This document shows, in pieces, positions 30,283 through 40,500 of a stretch of DNA of 64,000 bases (the first letter of the stretch is position 1; the number at the start of each line of letters is the position of its first letter). The position numbers and the translations under genes were made by a program. This DNA comes from Aureococcus anophagefferens (lineage: Eukaryota; Sar; Pelagophyceae; Pelagomonadales; Pelagomonadaceae): contig NW_008705563.1 in assembly GCF_000186865.1 (NCBI RefSeq), positions 2,554,690 through 2,618,689 on the forward strand. The letters run 5' to 3'. The notes below the pieces were generated by a model. That model had not been told where the DNA came from and did not search any database. It was given only the letters and a program-made list of their open reading frames with translations.

Positions 30283-32559
30283 TCACGGGTGCCCCCCGTG
30301 GTGGGGGTGGTAGACGTGTCCTCGCTCCGCGTGCGCGCGCTCCGCGGGGCTCGCCGCGTGGTGGTGCTTGTGCGTGGGCGACGCGGCCGGCGCCTTCCGG
30401 TGGGGCGACGAGAAGGGGTCGCCGCCCTTGGGCTTGGGCGAGTTCCAGGCGTGGTGGGGTATTTTCTGGACCACGTCTCCCCCCGGGTAGTAGTAGTCGC
30501 CGGAGCCGCGGATGCGCGTCGGCGCGACGGCGGCCGACGCGTCGACGACGTCGGGCCGCGGCGCGATCTGGGGCCGGCCGCCGGGCTGGACGACGGGCGG
30601 GAGCGCCGCCGGGTTTTCCTCGTCGGCGCGCGGCGCGGACCGCGCGCGCCGCGGCGCGGCCCGCGTCGCCTCGATGAGCTTCTCCGCGAGGCCCATGTGC
30701 AGAAACAACGCCTCGACCTTGTCGCCGACGCCCATGGTCGGCACGGTGGCGTAGGCGGCGACGGCGAGGCGCTCGAGGCATTTCCGCAACCCCGGGCCGT
30801 CGAGGCCGCCCGTCTCGCCGTCGCCGAGCGCGCCCCGCGTCACGGACGTCACCTCCTGATGGCTGAGCAGCGTCGGCGACACGCGGTGGTCCCGGCAGAG
30901 GCGGAGCACGTCCGCGGGCGACACGACCTGGCCGGGCCGGCCGCCGGGGCCCCGGACCGTCGCGTAGTCGCGGAAGAGGCCCCGGAGCGGGCTCGCGAAG
31001 CGGTCCAGGATCTTGGAGAGGCGCTCGTCCGCCGGCGGCTGCGGCTCGCGCGGCGACTCCCGCGGCGGCGGCGGCTGCTCCGGCCGGCGCGCGGGCTCCG
31101 GCTGGCGCGCGTGCTCGCCGGAATGGCGCGCGTGCTCGCCGGAATGGCGCGCGCCGTGGTGGGGCGACGGTTCCTGGTGCCGCGGCGGCTCCTGATGATG
31201 CCGCGCGTGCTCTCCGGAGTGGCGCGCCGGCTCCGGGTGCCGCGCCGGCTCCGGGTGCCGCGCCGGCTCCGGGTGCCGCATCGGCTCCGGGTGCCGCGCG
31301 TGCTCCTGGTGGCGCGGCGCGTCGTGGTGGCGCGGCGCGTCGTAGTCCGGGGCGTAGTGGCGCGGCGGCGAGTGCTGCGGCGGCTCGATGTGGTGGCGCG
31401 GCGGCTCGTAGTGGTGGTACGGCGGCTCGTGGTGCGGCGGCGCGCCGTGGTGGCCGCGGTGGTGCGGGTCGTGGTCGTGGTGCAGCAAGGAGCTCGTCGT
31501 CGGCGCCGCGTAGTGGGGCGCGTGGTTCGCGGCCTCGACGGCGAGCGCGGCCGCGCGGAGGCTGTGCTGGTCCGCGTGGCCGTGGTGGAGCTGCTGCGGC
31601 GGCGGCGCGGGCGGCTCCTGGGACCGGTGGTGGTGGTGGTGCGCGGCCTCGACGGCGAGGGCCGCGGCCTTGAGGTGGTGGGGGTGGTGGAGCGCGGGCT
31701 GGCTCTGGGACTGCGCGAGCGCGGGCGTCCGCAGGACCGCGGGCGACGCGAACGGCGCCGCGTCGCGCGCAGCGTCGGCCCCCGGCGGCGCCGCGGCGTT
31801 GACGGCGTCGCAGAAGTCGTCCCAGGCCACGGTCTTGCGGCCCAGCGTGCCCGTCTTGAGCCGGCGGCCGATCTCCGCGGCTAGACGCCTCGCGACGGCG
31901 TCGTCCGCGCGCGCCTCGCCCGACTGCTCCCAGAAGGCCGCGTCGTCGTCGCCCGCGTCTTTGGGGCCCTCGACGACGATGCCGCCGAGGGGTGCTAATG
32001 CGCGGGTGAGCGTCTGCTCGAGGACGCTGAGCGACGCCGTCGTCGCCTCGCGGAACGCCGCGGCCGCCCGCCGCTCGTCCGCTAAAGCCTTCTCCGCCGT
32101 CGCCGCGCGGTGCTCGAGCTCGGCGATGAGGCTCAGGGCCTCGTCCTGGTTGGAACCGAGCTTGACGACGAGGTCCCGGGCCGCGCCCGCGGGGCTCGGC
32201 AGCGCCAGCTCGACCGCGGCGGGCTCCTCGGGCTCCGCGGGCTCCGCGGGCTCGGCCGGCTCCTCCGGCTCCGCGGGCGCCGCGGCGTCGGCCGGCGGCG
32301 CCATCTCGCCGGCCGGCGCGAGGTCCGCGGACGGCGCGAGCTCCGCGGGCGGCGGCAGCTCCGTCGCCGGCGGCAGCTCGTGCGCCGGGGCGACGTAGCT
32401 CCCGGGGAAGAGGCCGCAGCGCGGCAGCCCGTCCTCGATGACGCCGAACCACCAGCCGTCGTCGAGTTTCTTCGTCACCTGGACGAGGTCGCCCTCCTTG
32501 ATCGTCAGCTCGTCGGCTTCGGCCGCCTGGTACTCGTAGAGCGCCCGGCAGGCTTCCAT
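30283..32559 (-). CDS. SH3-domain protein with His/Pro-rich repeats
   Basis: In this 758-aa protein, residues ~4-57 are an SH3 domain: ALYEYQAAEADELTI, the DDGWWFGVIEDG core and GLFPGSYV. An acidic Pro/Glu/Ala stretch follows, then a helical part, then a ~250-residue region very rich in His and Pro with RHPEPA and RHSGEHA repeats. A helical block near residues 500-620 (ILDRFASPLRGLFRDYATV, VEALFLHMGLAEKLIEATR) may be a second folded domain. It is probably an adaptor; ligand unknown. It is divergent from TRM10 across 96 bp. Confidence 0.75.
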   Translation of the reverse strand: MEACRALYEYQAAEADELTIKEGDLVQVTKKLDDGWWFGVIEDGLPRCGLFPGSYVAPAHELPPATELPPPAELAPSADLAPAGEMAPPADAAAPAEPEEPAEPAEPAEPEEPAAVELALPSPAGAARDLVVKLGSNQDEALSLIAELEHRAATAEKALADERRAAAAFREATTASLSVLEQTLTRALAPLGGIVVEGPKDAGDDDAAFWEQSGEARADDAVARRLAAEIGRRLKTGTLGRKTVAWDDFCDAVNAAAPPGADAARDAAPFASPAVLRTPALAQSQSQPALHHPHHLKAAALAVEAAHHHHHRSQEPPAPPPQQLHHGHADQHSLRAAALAVEAANHAPHYAAPTTSSLLHHDHDPHHRGHHGAPPHHEPPYHHYEPPRHHIEPPQHSPPRHYAPDYDAPRHHDAPRHQEHARHPEPMRHPEPARHPEPARHPEPARHSGEHARHHQEPPRHQEPSPHHGARHSGEHARHSGEHARQPEPARRPEQPPPPRESPREPQPPADERLSKILDRFASPLRGLFRDYATVRGPGGRPGQVVSPADVLRLCRDHRVSPTLLSHQEVTSVTRGALGDGETGGLDGPGLRKCLERLAVAAYATVPTMGVGDKVEALFLHMGLAEKLIEATRAAPRRARSAPRADEENPAALPPVVQPGGRPQIAPRPDVVDASAAVAPTRIRGSGDYYYPGGDVVQKIPHHAWNSPKPKGGDPFSSPHRKAPAASPTHKHHHAASPAERAHAERGHVYHPHHGGHP
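31085..31330 (-). repeat. In-gene His/Pro-rich tandem repeat (RHPEPA / RHSGEHA)
   Basis: Repeated 18-21 bp units encode RHPEPA and RHSGEHA; on the plus strand units read CTCCGGGTGCCGCGCCGG and similar. All units keep the frame. The region is part of a longer His-rich stretch reaching to about 31690. Confidence 0.7.
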
Positions 32560-32655
32560 GCTGCCCGCGCGCTAGCTGCCCGCCAACCGCATTCACTGCA
32601 CTCTTCTCCATGTTGACCCAGGAGTTGCCTTTGCTCTCGCAAGCGATTGGAGGAC
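32560..32655. promoter_or_regulatory. Compact divergent promoter (SH3 gene / TRM10)
   Basis: Only 96 bp separate the two divergent start codons, so core promoter elements must overlap. The interval is less GC-rich than either gene (AACCGCATTCACTGCACTCT). I see no classical TATA box. Confidence 0.4.
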
Positions 32656-33594
32656 ATGTCGAGCGCTCCAGCCGGCGCCGACGCCGACGCGCCGACCACC
32701 GAAGCGCCCATCTCGAAGCGTGCCGCGAAGCGCGCCGCGAAGCGCGAGGAGCGCGACGCCGAGCTCCAGGAGAAGAAGAAGCAGCGCGCCGCCGAGGTCG
32801 CCGAGCGCGAGACGGCGCGCGCCGCGGCCCAGGACGCGCGCTTCGCCGCCATGAGCGACGCGGAGCGCGCCGAGGTCGAGCGCCTGCGCGACGCGAAGCG
32901 GTCCGAGCGCGCCAAGGAGAAGGCCGCGGCCGACGCGGCGTTCGTGTCACGCTGCGGCGAGGGCTGCCGCGTCGCGATCGACTGCGACTTCGAGGCCCTC
33001 ATGACGGAGCGCGAGGTCAAGTCGAGCTGCCAGCAGCTCATGTACTGCTACGGCGCGAACCGGCGCGCCGCGGCGCCGAGCCGCGTGCTCCTGAGCGGGC
33101 TCACGGGGAACATGGCGGCGCAGATGCGGAACATCAACGGCTTCGAGAGCTGGCTCGCCACGGACGTCGAGGAGCGCCCGCTGGAGGAGCTCTTCGCGAC
33201 GGCGGCGGACCGGTCCCAGCTCGTCTACCTCACGGCCGAGGCCGAGGCCGTGCTCGACCGGCCGGACCCGGCGAAGACGTACGTCATCGGAGGCTTCGTC
33301 GACCGGAACCGCCACAAGGGCCTCACGCGCGACAAGGCCGCGCGCCTGGGGCTCGCGACGGCGCGCCTGCCCATCGGCGCCGACATGCCCATCGTCCTCG
33401 GCGACGCGTCCAAGGTGCTGACGATCAACCACGTCTTCGAGCTCCTCGTCCGCGTCCAAGCGTCCGGCGACTGGGCCGACGCGGCCGCGTGCCTCCCGGG
33501 CCGCAAGCAGCGCGCCGGCGAGGTCTCTGCGCCCGCGGCGCCCGTCGCGGCGGCCGCGCCGGCGGGTGTGTTCGGGGGGTGCGCGATAATGTAG
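32656..33594 (+). CDS. TRM10: TRM10-type tRNA (guanine-N1) methyltransferase with C-terminal CaaX box
   Basis: The protein is 312 aa. A charged Lys/Arg/Glu coiled N-terminus (residues ~15-95) precedes the SPOUT methyltransferase domain, whose TRM10 motifs are clear: AIDCDFEALMTEREVKSSCQ, LMYCYGANRRA, LVYLTAEAEAVL, YVIGGFVDRNRHKG, TARLPIG and VLTINHVFELLV. Family members methylate N1 of G9 (or A9) in tRNAs using S-adenosylmethionine. The last four residues are Cys-Ala-Ile-Met, a farnesylation-type CaaX motif after an Ala/Pro-rich linker. I know of no prenylated TRM10, so this suggests membrane attachment. The ATG at 32656 was chosen. Confidence 0.88.
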   Translation: MSSAPAGADADAPTTEAPISKRAAKRAAKREERDAELQEKKKQRAAEVAERETARAAAQDARFAAMSDAERAEVERLRDAKRSERAKEKAAADAAFVSRCGEGCRVAIDCDFEALMTEREVKSSCQQLMYCYGANRRAAAPSRVLLSGLTGNMAAQMRNINGFESWLATDVEERPLEELFATAADRSQLVYLTAEAEAVLDRPDPAKTYVIGGFVDRNRHKGLTRDKAARLGLATARLPIGADMPIVLGDASKVLTINHVFELLVRVQASGDWADAAACLPGRKQRAGEVSAPAAPVAAAAPAGVFGGCAIM

Positions 33595-33809
33595 TACCTG
33601 GGTAGATGTCGTTTTTGCCACAGTGGCACAAGGGATTTTGCGATCGGCGAGCTCAAGACAAAAAATCGAGGAGCAGGGCCAGTCACTCAGCTCTTCCCCG
33701 GTACTGAGCCTCGCTTTGCGCTCCGCCCCACGCGCCGCTGACTGACCGTCGCATCGACGTTGCGCGCCTGCCTCTTCGAGTCGCGGCCGATCGAGAGCGT
33801 CGTCCAGAA

Positions 33810-34526
33810 ATGGAGGCGTTGGTGTCGGATGCTCAGTGCGCGATAGATGGAAACGACGAAGCCGCGCTGCGCGACGCGATACGCCGCGGCGCCGACGTGA
33901 ACGGGATGATACCTTGCAAAAACCCGATCACGGGAGCGCGCGGCCTTTTCCCCTTGCTGAGTCTCGCCGCGGGCAAAGGGAACGCCGGGATTTGCGAAAT
34001 ACTGTTGGCCGAAGGAGCAGATGCGAGCCTCCCTGCTACAACAAACGGCGGTACTGCGCTCCATGACGCTGCTGCCCTAGGCAGCACTGCCTGTGCGCGT
34101 CTTCTTCTGCGAGCGGGCGTGGATGTAAACTTTGCAGCGAACAAGGGCTTCACTCCGCTTCACGCTGCGTCTGAAAATGGACGCGTTCATGCCGCCAAAC
34201 TCCTCATCGCCGCCGGCGCGAACCTGGAAGCGAGGGACCGAGCGGGTACCACCCCGCTGCGTTTTGCCATCTATTTCGGTCATCGCGAGGTCGCCCTGAC
34301 GCTGCTCCGCGCCGGCGCGGCCATCACGGTCTTGCCCACGAAACGGATCAAGCCAGAAAACGAAGCCCTTCAGGACTACATGGTCGACATCATCCACGAC
34401 GGCGGCTGGGCTTCAAAAGTCGAGCGCCACCGCCGCCCGCTCATGAGCATCCTGTCGAACCTCGCGCTCCCCCACGACGCGCTCCGCGTCGTCCTCTCCT
34501 TCTGGTCCCCGCCCGGCGGCCGCTAA
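33810..34526 (+). CDS. Ankyrin-repeat protein, paralogue 2
   Basis: This is a 238-aa paralogue of the protein at 26561-27376, with the same N-terminal block (DEAALRDAIRRGADVNGMIP), three to four ankyrin repeats and the same C-terminus (RHRRPLMSILSNLALPHDA, FWSPPGGR). It is one ankyrin repeat shorter. The two genes are in opposite orientation ~6.4 kb apart, and homology continues into both flanks (downstream TAAGCTCGGC and about 120 bp upstream), so the duplicated segment is larger than the gene. Its stop lies only 19 bp from the stop of the convergent giant gene. Confidence 0.85.
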   Translation: MEALVSDAQCAIDGNDEAALRDAIRRGADVNGMIPCKNPITGARGLFPLLSLAAGKGNAGICEILLAEGADASLPATTNGGTALHDAAALGSTACARLLLRAGVDVNFAANKGFTPLHAASENGRVHAAKLLIAAGANLEARDRAGTTPLRFAIYFGHREVALTLLRAGAAITVLPTKRIKPENEALQDYMVDIIHDGGWASKVERHRRPLMSILSNLALPHDALRVVLSFWSPPGGR

Positions 34527-34545
34527 GCTCGGCGCATAAAGGAAG

Positions 34546-37500
34546 CTACACCAAGCAACTTAGATGTGCGCGAGACGTCGACGTGTCGTGGAACTGGGAC
34601 AGGTCCTCGTCGTCGTGGTCGTCCTCGCCGGCGAGGACCGCGGCCGCGGGCGTCGGCGGCGGGGGCGCGTACTCGAGGGAGTCGAGGTCGAGCGTCAGCA
34701 GCGCCGGCTCGATGTCCGGGTGGTCCGCGTGCTCCGCGCGCGCGTCCGCGAAGACGTCCTCCGGGAGCGGCGGCGGGTTCAGGTTCGCGGCCCAGGCCGG
34801 ACCGTGGAGCTTCCGCTGCGGGCTCCGCCCGGGGGGGTCGACGGGCGACGGCGGGCTCGGCGACGCCGCGCGGCCGTCGGAGCTCGGCGACGCCGCGCGG
34901 CCATCGGCGCTCGGCGACGCCGCGCGGTCGTCGAAGGCGATCTCCAGGTCCGGCGCGTCCTGCGTCGCGTCGACGAAGACGTGGTCGTCGCCGGGGTGGA
35001 ACCCCGCCTTGTCGTCGACGGCGTCCGCGTCCTCGGCCGCGAGGAAGCGGTCGTCGTCGGGCTCGAAGGGCGGCGCCACGTCGTCGTCGGGCGCCGCGGC
35101 CAGGGCTCCGTCGTCGTCGTCGTCCTCGTCGAACATGACCGTGACCGCGGGGACGGGCGCCGGGTCCGGCGCGGCGGCCTCGTGCTCCTCCCGCCGCTCC
35201 TTGCGCTTCGCGGCGCCGAACTTGAACTTGGCGACGGCGCCGGAGGCGGCGACGACCTCGTCCATCTTCCGCTCGGACGATTTCCGTCGCTTGAGGCCCG
35301 GGAGCCTCGACCCGACGCGTTTCACGACGTTCCGCGACGAGGACGCGACGCGCTGGAGCTTGTCCCGGGCGCCGCCGGCCGCCGACGCGGCGCGCTGGCG
35401 GATCTTGTTCTGCTGCGCCTCGAGGCGCTCGCGGCCCAGCGCGTCGATGAGCACGTAGTAGAACGCGGTCAGCAGGCCCGCGGACATGACCATCATCAGC
35501 ACGCCCCCGAAGAGGTCGTTCGCGTAGCCCCGCTCGCCGTCCGTGTTCGCCTCGATGTAGAGCAGCAGGCTCCCGAAGAAGATGAAGACGAGCTGGGTCT
35601 GCGCGACCTCGCTGAGCGTGTCGTCGTCGTCCTCGATGTAGGGCTCGTACGCGGAGTAGACCCGGTGGCTCAGCATCGCGATGAGCAGCCCCATCGCGAT
35701 CTGCAGCGCGCCGCCGTCCGAGAAGATGGTCAGCCCGCCCGTCAGCGCGATGCGCCGCACGCACTCGAAGACCGAGAACAGGTAGCACCGGGGCTCGTAC
35801 TCCTCCACGAGGAACGACACGTGCGCCACCGCCTCGCCCGACGTCTTGTCGCGGTGCTCGAGGAGCGCGGCCTGGACCTCGGCGAGGCGCATCTGCTCCT
35901 GGGCCTGGAGGATCATGGAGTTGCGCTGCTGCTTCACGACGAAGGACTCGCGGCGGCCCTGCGTGCCCCGGCGGCTCCTCCGCGAGGGCAGCCGCGTGCC
36001 CGTGTCCTCGTCGCCGTCGGGCCCCATGGGCGCGCCGCCGCGGAGGTCGAGGTCGACGACGTCGTCCGCCGCCGCCGCCGGCGCGCCCCCGACCAGATCG
36101 GGCGCCGGCGGCGCGCCGCTCGAGTCGCTCGAGTCCAGGCTCCGCTCGAGGCCGTTGTCCTTGAGCTCCTCCTTCGTGAGGTCGTCCTCCGTCGGGTTCA
36201 GCAGGTGCCGCAGCGACCACAAGATAATAAAGTAGAAGAGCGGGATGCCCACGGGGTAGACCACGATCATCAGCCCCACGAATAAGCCCCAGGAGCCGTA
36301 GCGCTTCTCGTAGCAGCGGATCGTCGGGTCCGCGTTGAGCGTCCAGAGCGCCTCGGACCTGGGCGGGAAAAGGGTGATGCAACCGTCGCTTCAACGTGAG
36401 TGTTCCGCGCGCGCGCGTTCAAAAAAAGCATCCACGCTTCGAGACCGTTCCGAGGGATGATCGCTCGTCCAAAAATCAGCCGAAACGAGTGGAAAACGAC
36501 CGAGATAGGCGCTTTCAACGTCGGGAATGTCGCTCTCTTGTCCCGCCCCGCCTCGGACTGGCGCCGCCAGCCGCCGCCCGCGTCCTCCTCGAACTCGCCG
36601 AGGTCGTAGCGGCTGCACCCAAAGTACTGGAGCGTCGTCGCCGCGGCGCCCGGGAGCACGCAGAAGGACAGGAGGAGCAGCAGGTAGTGCTTCGACGCGA
36701 AGATCTTGTGCCGCGCGTCCGCGTCGCCCGCGCGGAGCTCGCGCGCGGTCCAGACGACGTAGACGGCCGCGCCGAGGACCATGGGCGACGTCGTCTGGAA
36801 CACCAGACTCTCGAAGAACGTCACGCGCCGGAAGCAGTCGAGGGGCAGCGCGGAGAGGATGTTGAGGTTGAAGAAGGACGAGATCGAGAACGGCGCCGCG
36901 AGGAACGCGGGGAAGGGCACCTGGGGCAGCGACCACTGCGTCGAGCCGATGATCTGGTACAGGCCCATCAGGATCTTGATCTTCGTCAGGTACTTCGTGA
37001 GCATGGACGACCCGTCGTCGTCCTCCTTCTCCTTCTCGCCGAGCGCGACGAGCGCCTCTCCCGCCTTGCCCTTCCGCGCCGCGTTCACGACGTCCGCGTA
37101 CTCGGACATCTTGCGCATGGAGCAGCCCCCGTGGCGCCGCACCCACCAGACGGCGACGGCGACCACAATGATGACGAAGAGGCCGATGGACACGAGCTTG
37201 CCGGGCGAAACCGAAATATCCCAGGGCGGGTCCGCGCACTCGATGCAGCGGTTCTCGACGCTGTCGAACCTACCGAGCACGACGGTGCAGATGTCTCACC
37301 CACCCCAAATCTCTCGAAAATCGTCACGGCCACGGGACGCTGTGTCGAACATGTAGTCGTCCATGCAGACGCCGCAGAGCACGCCCTCGTGGCCCCGCTT
37401 GCAGTAGCGCGTCTCCGTGGGCGCCGCCGCGCTGAGGTTGCCCGCGCCGCCGCCGCACGCGGACGTCAGCGAGCACAGGTAGAGCTCGTCGCTGTAGACC

Positions 37501-40500
37501 GTCGCGCGCCAGTAGTCCTTCTTCAGCGGCAGGTTCTCTAACGTAATGCCGGACTCGTAGCACTTGGACCCCTCGTCGGGGCACTCGACGCAGCAGTCGA
37601 AGCACTGCGCGGCGAGGTAGGCCTCGACGGCGCCCGGCGCCCAGCTGGCCTGTAACGTCGCGTGGCCCGTCGTCTCCCAGTAGGGCGTGTCCCAGTAGTT
37701 GCCCGGCGTGCAGGCGCCGCAGTAGGTGTTGCCCTCGCCTAAAGACGTCAGCGGCGACGGGCAGACGTAGCACGCGGACGACCCGGAGTGGTTCGTGTAC
37801 GTGTTCTCCGCGCAGGGGTCGCACGCCGCCGCGCGGCTGCCGCTGTAGCTCCCCGCGGGGCAGGCACTGGGCTCCGTCGCGCCCGTCGTGGGCACGTAGT
37901 AGCCCGGGTCCGCGAAGCTGCAGGACACCTGGCCGCCCTCGGACGTGTACGTGCCGAGCCCGCAGGGCACGCAGCTCGACGCGCCCGAGCCCGAGTACGT
38001 GCCCGCGGGGCACGCGAGCGCGCCCGCGCCGGCCTTGCCCTTCATGTGCTTCGACGAGCCGCGGGCGTGGTGCACGCGGCCCAGGCTGCCGCCCTCGTCG
38101 AGCTTGCCCGCGAGCGTGCGGTTCGCGAAGCGCGAGAAGAGCTTCGCCAGTCGCCCGGACTCGAGCGTCTCCGTCATCGCGTCGACGAGGTCGCCGCGGA
38201 TCAACTCCTCGGCCGTCGAGATGTTCTCCTCGGACGACGCCGAGTAGTTGCTGCGCACGGAGAAGGAGACGAGCGTCGAGTAAAGCGTCCCGTCCTCGAG
38301 GCGGCGACCGCCCTCTTCCGTCGCGGGGCCGACGCTCGCGATCTCCACCGTGTCGACGAGGTCGCTGAACTGGTCGTCGACGTAGGCGGCCTCCAGCACC
38401 TGTTTCAGGTCGTCGTTTGCCGCCGTGTCGTTGTTGAAGTCCGCCGCGGTCGTGTTGGAGAGCTCGATGGTCGAGTCGACGGTGACCGCGTACGTGACCT
38501 CCTCCGCGGCGACCGTCCCCGCGTCCGTCGCCGCGCAGGTCGACGCGCCGGCGGACGACGCCGTGCCCTCGGGGCAGAGGGCGCACTGGGACGCGCCCGC
38601 GCCGGAGTAGCGGCCCGCGGCGCACTCGAGCGGTTTCACGGCGCCCGTCGTCGCGACGTAGGTGCCGCCGCTCACCAAAGCGCAGGACGTCATGGCTTTG
38701 TCCTCCGCGAATCGCCCCTCCTCGCAGGCGAGGCAGGCCGCCTGGCCCGAGCCGCTGTAGGAGCCCTCGGGGCAGGGGAGCTGCGCGGACGCGCCCTCGT
38801 CGGGCACGTAGTAGCCCGCGTCGACGAGCGAGCAGAGCGTCGACCCCCGGGACGCCGCGTAGGTCGCCGCGGGGCACGGGAGGCAAGCCGTCGCGCCGGA
38901 GCCGCTGTAGGTGCCCGCGGGGCAGGGCGTCTGCGCGGACGCGCCGACGTCGCCGACGTAGCTGCCCGCCTCGACGAAGGAGCACGACGTCTGGCCCTCG
39001 GCCTCGACGAAGGTGCCGATGCCGCAGGGCGTGCACGCCGACGCGCCCGAGCCGGAGTAGTAGCCCGGCGGGCAGGGCGTCGCGGACGAGGACCCCGCGG
39101 AGGCCACGTAGAAGCCCGCGTCCGCGAGGGAACACGCGGCGCGGCCCGTGGACCCCGTGTAGAAGCCGACGTCGCAGTCGTTGCAGTACGAGGCCCCGGA
39201 GCCGCTGTAGCGCCCGGGGGCGCAGGGCGTCTCGGCGACGGCCGCGCTGGAACCGACGTAGCTGCCCGCGTTCGAGAGGCCGCACGACGTCATGCCCGCG
39301 CGCGGCTGGAACGTGCCCCCGGAGCAGTCGGCGCAGGAGTGCATGCCCGAGCCCGCCGTGTAGCGCCCCGCCGGGCAGACGGACATGGCCGTCGCGCCCG
39401 AGAGGGCGATGTAGGAGCCCGCGTCCGCGAAGAGGCAGCTCGTCTGGCCGGGGAGGTTCGTGTAGGACCCCGCGTCGCAGTAGACGCAGGCCGTGTCGCC
39501 GGAGAGCGAGTAGGTCCCCGCGGGGCACTGCTGCTGGCCGTCGAAGGTCGCGTTGCCCACGAGCACGTAGGTCGCGGCCGTCGCCGCGATCGCCGCGAGG
39601 CTCTCGTCCGCGTCGACGGACGCGCCCGCGAAGGGGCCCGTCTCCATGGCGTCGACGTAGGCCTGGAGCTCGCCGTTGTAGATCAACAGGGAGATCTCGT
39701 CCTTGAAGTCCTGGCCCACGAGCTGCGTGACGATGGAGATGTTCTCCGACGCGGCGGCCGAGTAGTTGGCGACGATCGTGAAATAGAGTCGTATTGTCGC
39801 GTCGTCCAACTCCACGACGGGCCCCATGGTCTCGATGGCCGCCGTGTCGATCATGTCGCTGAAGAGATCATCTACCAGCCGCTCGCCGAAGTAGGCCCTG
39901 AGCGACGCCGCGTCCGTCGGCGACGCGCCGTCGAAGGTCGCGTCGACGACGACGATCGACGACGCGAGCGCGATCTCGTAGAGCTCGGCCGTCGGCGCGA
40001 TGTAGCCCGCGTCGGACGGCACGCAGGTCGAGGCGCCGTAGTTGGACGTCGTGCCCTCGGCGCACAGCGAGCAGAACGTGGACCCGGAGCCCGAGTAGCG
40101 GCCCGTGACGCACTCCGAGGGCGCCGTCGCGCCCGTCGTGGCCACCTGTGCCGAAACAAAATATTCAACCCGACTTCAATGTGAGCGTATTCGAATGTTT
40201 TGACACAAGCTCTTCGGCTGGGCTTCGAGAACTCGACGAGAGCGATCGATCCGTCCAAAAATCAGCCGAATCGACTTCGATTTGACCGAGCTAGAGAATT
40301 CTCAAGTTTGGTCAGGACCACCCAAACCAGTGGTTGGTTTCGGCACAGGTGGCCACGTAGAAGCCGCCCGACGACAGCGCGCAGGACGACTGGCCCACGT
40401 CCGCCGTGTAGCGCCCCTGCTCGCAGGCCGTGCAGGCGGAGGCGCCCGAGCCGGAGTAGGACCCGGGCTCGCAGGCCGCCATGGACGACGCGCCCGTCGC

